DNA of 14,568 nt, from assembly GCA_021202835.1 (NCBI GenBank), contig JAJQCI010000038.1:1-14568 (forward strand), read 5' to 3'. The translations under genes were made by a program, and so were the position numbers. Below the pieces are notes generated by a model that saw only the letters and a program-made list of their open reading frames with translations, did no database searches and was not told the origin of the DNA. Source of the DNA: Clostridiales bacterium (lineage in GTDB: Bacteria; Bacillota; Clostridia; Lachnospirales; CAG-274). Below are positions 13,901 through 14,568 of this stretch, piece by piece. Numbering within the stretch: position 1 is the stretch's first letter; each line of letters starts with the position of its first letter.

Positions 13901-14128
13901 GCCGGCGAAGTAAACCTTAACCCCTCCGATGAAACAATTCAGGACGCATATGACGCCGAATTTGGAGATTTGAACACAGATACCGGCGGAAGCACAGACA
14001 GCGGAAGCTATGAAGCGCCTGCCGTTGAAACACCTGCCGAAGCCCCGGCAGACACGGCGGCTGAAGCTCCTGCGGCGGAGGCCCCGGCCGAGGTGCAGCA
14101 GGAATATTATGACGAGCCTGTACACTGA
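11000..14128 (+). CDS. Class A penicillin-binding protein (PBP1A type)
   Basis: A bifunctional peptidoglycan synthase of 1,042 residues, polymerising lipid II and cross-linking stem peptides outside the membrane. Residues 1-170 are a charged, low-complexity cytoplasmic region; the membrane anchor is at about 185-213. The GT51 glycosyltransferase has IAIEDERFYTHNGIDLRG (catalytic Glu270) and GASTITQQLIKN. The transpeptidase has RQPGSVFK (active Ser631, Lys634), the SMN triad (688-690) and LAGKTGTTQ (Lys818). The tail from about 950 is rich in Ala, Glu, Pro, Ser and Thr. ATG 11000 is preferred because AGGGAGG lies 9 nt upstream; a longer frame back to 10850 has no ribosome site and would cover the promoter. 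It is larger than typical PBP1A because of its two low-complexity ends. It is divergent from yunB. Confidence 0.95.
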   Translation: MSENNNGSIHNPTGNNSSQNGIDNRIDYNISASSLTKSLFSEDREPVITEHHRSHEQEPVPHRDENRPRAHRTPADDDDMPNKRLTPRKEREAHTEGAGSNDPAERKTVSASQPSEQAHRRTESHGAAVSQNAAVSAGVSRREPKPKETKPAAKNEKKASPKSKGGKKRVGEMNFFERILWTFKWIIRIVLVVFFGAIFACVGAGLGVYIGIIRNAPALELVSIEPDSYTSFVYDMNGTQVDEFHGEENRIYVTLDEIPLNMQHAFIAIEDERFYTHNGIDLRGIMRAAYSIFSGNEIQGASTITQQLIKNNVTKVMRNDVESKVQEQYLAIKYESMLAEELGSKEAAKDYILELYLNTIYLNHGYNGVQVAAQGYYNKDVSEFDLAECAVIAAITNNPSLYSPRNNPEENKVRQSEILRKMLEQGYITTDEYNQAIDEYVYSYISSSTGSSESTDPFIHTYFIDGLFDQLSGDLQDKYNISEAQANYLIYNGGLQIYSTWDTSIQSILDETFSDDSLFPNASYCLRVTYTVSVEDSETGKQEHSEYNQYVKSTEAADEYVVNKRADVESGLSSTESIIAEKSTYTVEPQAAMVIEDYHTGYVKALIGGRGEKTVSRGFNRATNSARQPGSVFKVLAAFAPGIDTGILTAASPIEDSPFKSADGYSPSNWWGESYRGMANPRLGIQNSMNIIAVKAMDMVGVDTCYDYLMNFGFTTLEDDNHLATALGGLTYGVTQLEVTAAYGTIGNGGVYKKPTLYTKVLDHNGNELLNYDTDFEDREVLSSGAAFVLIDMMKDVITKGTGTQAAFRNISMPLAGKTGTTQNSKDLTFVGITPYYSAGIWLGYDEYDSTVKNMEGLSQSAHMVVWRTCMEKVHQSLEYKDFEMPSDVKQVYVCSYSGMLPNSGCSGHYEYFVEGTEPTENCKGHSARLYLDSKYTTSGYDYSSYYTGTDTASQAETEAPASDQSAAGEVNLNPSDETIQDAYDAEFGDLNTDTGGSTDSGSYEAPAVETPAEAPADTAAEAPAAEAPAEVQQEYYDEPVH

Positions 14129-14179
14129 TATTTAATGTAATTTCGGTTCCGCCGGAATAAAATAAAGGGGATTTAATCA

Positions 14180-14568
14180 ATGGGAGGCAGAATTTTCGGA
14201 GCTGAATCTGCGGGAAAAACCGTAAAAATTATTGCTTATGCGGCGGTTATATGCTTTATTACCGCTGCTGCGGCACTGACTGCATATTTTGCTTTAAAGG
14301 GCGGAGGAAAAGCCGGCGGATATTGTACTTTATCTGTGGGAAACGCCCATATAGCAGCCGTAAAAGAAAACGGCGGAGCTGTGGCCGCAGGAAGCAGCCG
14401 GCATGACAGAGGCCAGTGTGACGTAGGCGGCTGGAGCGATATAGTTTCTGTTTCGGCCGGAAATTGGCATACCATAGGGCTTAAAACCGACGGTACTGTT
14501 GTGGCCGCAGGTGACCAGGAAAAAGGCCGGTGTGACGGAGGCGGCTGGAGCGGCATAGTGTCTGTTTC
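14180..14568 (+). CDS. Membrane-anchored RCC1-repeat protein, cut by window end
   Basis: The first 129 codons of an open frame that continues past the window. A short cytoplasmic start is followed by one membrane helix (about 16-39, KIIAYAAVICFITAAAAL...) and a Gly/Lys-rich linker. Two successive units of about 40 residues follow: VGNAHIAAVKENGGAVAAG and AGNWHTIGLKTDGTVVAAGD, each going on with G-x-C-D-x-G-G-W-S-x-I-V-S-V. This is the bacterial RCC1-like beta-propeller repeat (G-x-x-H-x-x-x-L-x-x-D-G-x-V-x-x-x-G). Its role is probably protein binding outside the membrane; the partner is unknown. The pattern GQCDVGGWSDIVSVSAG suggests many more repeats beyond the edge. AAGGGG lies about 9 nt upstream of the ATG. 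It follows the PBP gene by 51 nt with no convincing terminator between, so the two may be cotranscribed. Confidence 0.8.
   Translation, partial: MGGRIFGAESAGKTVKIIAYAAVICFITAAAALTAYFALKGGGKAGGYCTLSVGNAHIAAVKENGGAVAAGSSRHDRGQCDVGGWSDIVSVSAGNWHTIGLKTDGTVVAAGDQEKGRCDGGGWSGIVSV

Noticed and set aside
14129..14179. Hairpin between the PBP and RCC1 genes (TTCC/GGAA)
   Set aside because: Only four base pairs with no U tract directly after it; not a credible terminator.

Overview
The window looks like chromosomal DNA from a spore-forming, low-to-moderate GC Firmicute of the class Clostridia, possibly a Lachnospirales-type gut anaerobe. This rests on AGGAGG-type ribosome binding sites, sigma-A promoters with strong TATAAT boxes, an SLH-domain surface protein, elongation factor P with Lys32, and three sporulation or germination loci (bofA, a yaaH/sleL-type cortex hydrolase, yunB). 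Assignment below class level is a guess.

Layout. 113-1108 is a secreted SLH-domain protein ending at terminators. 1192-1495 (minus) is a small unknown gene with a strong promoter but no normal start codon and a frameshift. 1505-2198 has no full gene; it holds two promoters, a possible 11-codon leader and a 168-bp nested palindromic repeat in the efp leader. efp (2199-2762) ends at a hairpin terminator. A tight plus-strand cluster follows: bofA, a rhomboid protease, a cysteine-free family-4-like uracil-DNA glycosylase, serine acetyltransferase, an SMI1/KNR4 protein and a GNAT acetyltransferase, closed by a strong terminator at about 6864-6907. From 6907 to 10784 the minus strand carries sleL (cut in two) and yunB (broken). 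11000-14128 is a class A penicillin-binding protein. The last gene, a membrane-anchored RCC1-repeat protein, runs off the window end.

The most striking feature is a 1,919-bp skin-like element inside sleL. The 5' part of the gene (two LysM domains and most of the GH18 domain) lies at 9244-10106 and the 3' part at 6907-7339. They are separated by a serine-recombinase element flanked by direct repeats of GGGCCATACGT. Deleting one repeat plus the interior rejoins the gene in frame as a 426-residue SleL with an uninterrupted GYTYGPPMAVAP motif. Joining the two inner ends of the element creates a long near-symmetric attP not visible in the linear sequence. This resembles sigK/skin-type developmental excision, in which a mother-cell gene is repaired by DNA deletion in a cell that will not divide again. 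The element is extremely small: one recombinase and two small proteins of 49 and 103 residues, with genes packed against the att sites.

The recombinase frame holds two in-frame stops (TAA, TAG) and a -1 shift at an A-AAA-AAG heptamer, so the element may be locked in place. With yunB also carrying a nonsense codon and a frameshift, the simplest reading is that late spore functions are decaying in this lineage. A rescue mechanism (suppression, programmed frameshifting, recombinase supplied in trans) or assembly error is not excluded.
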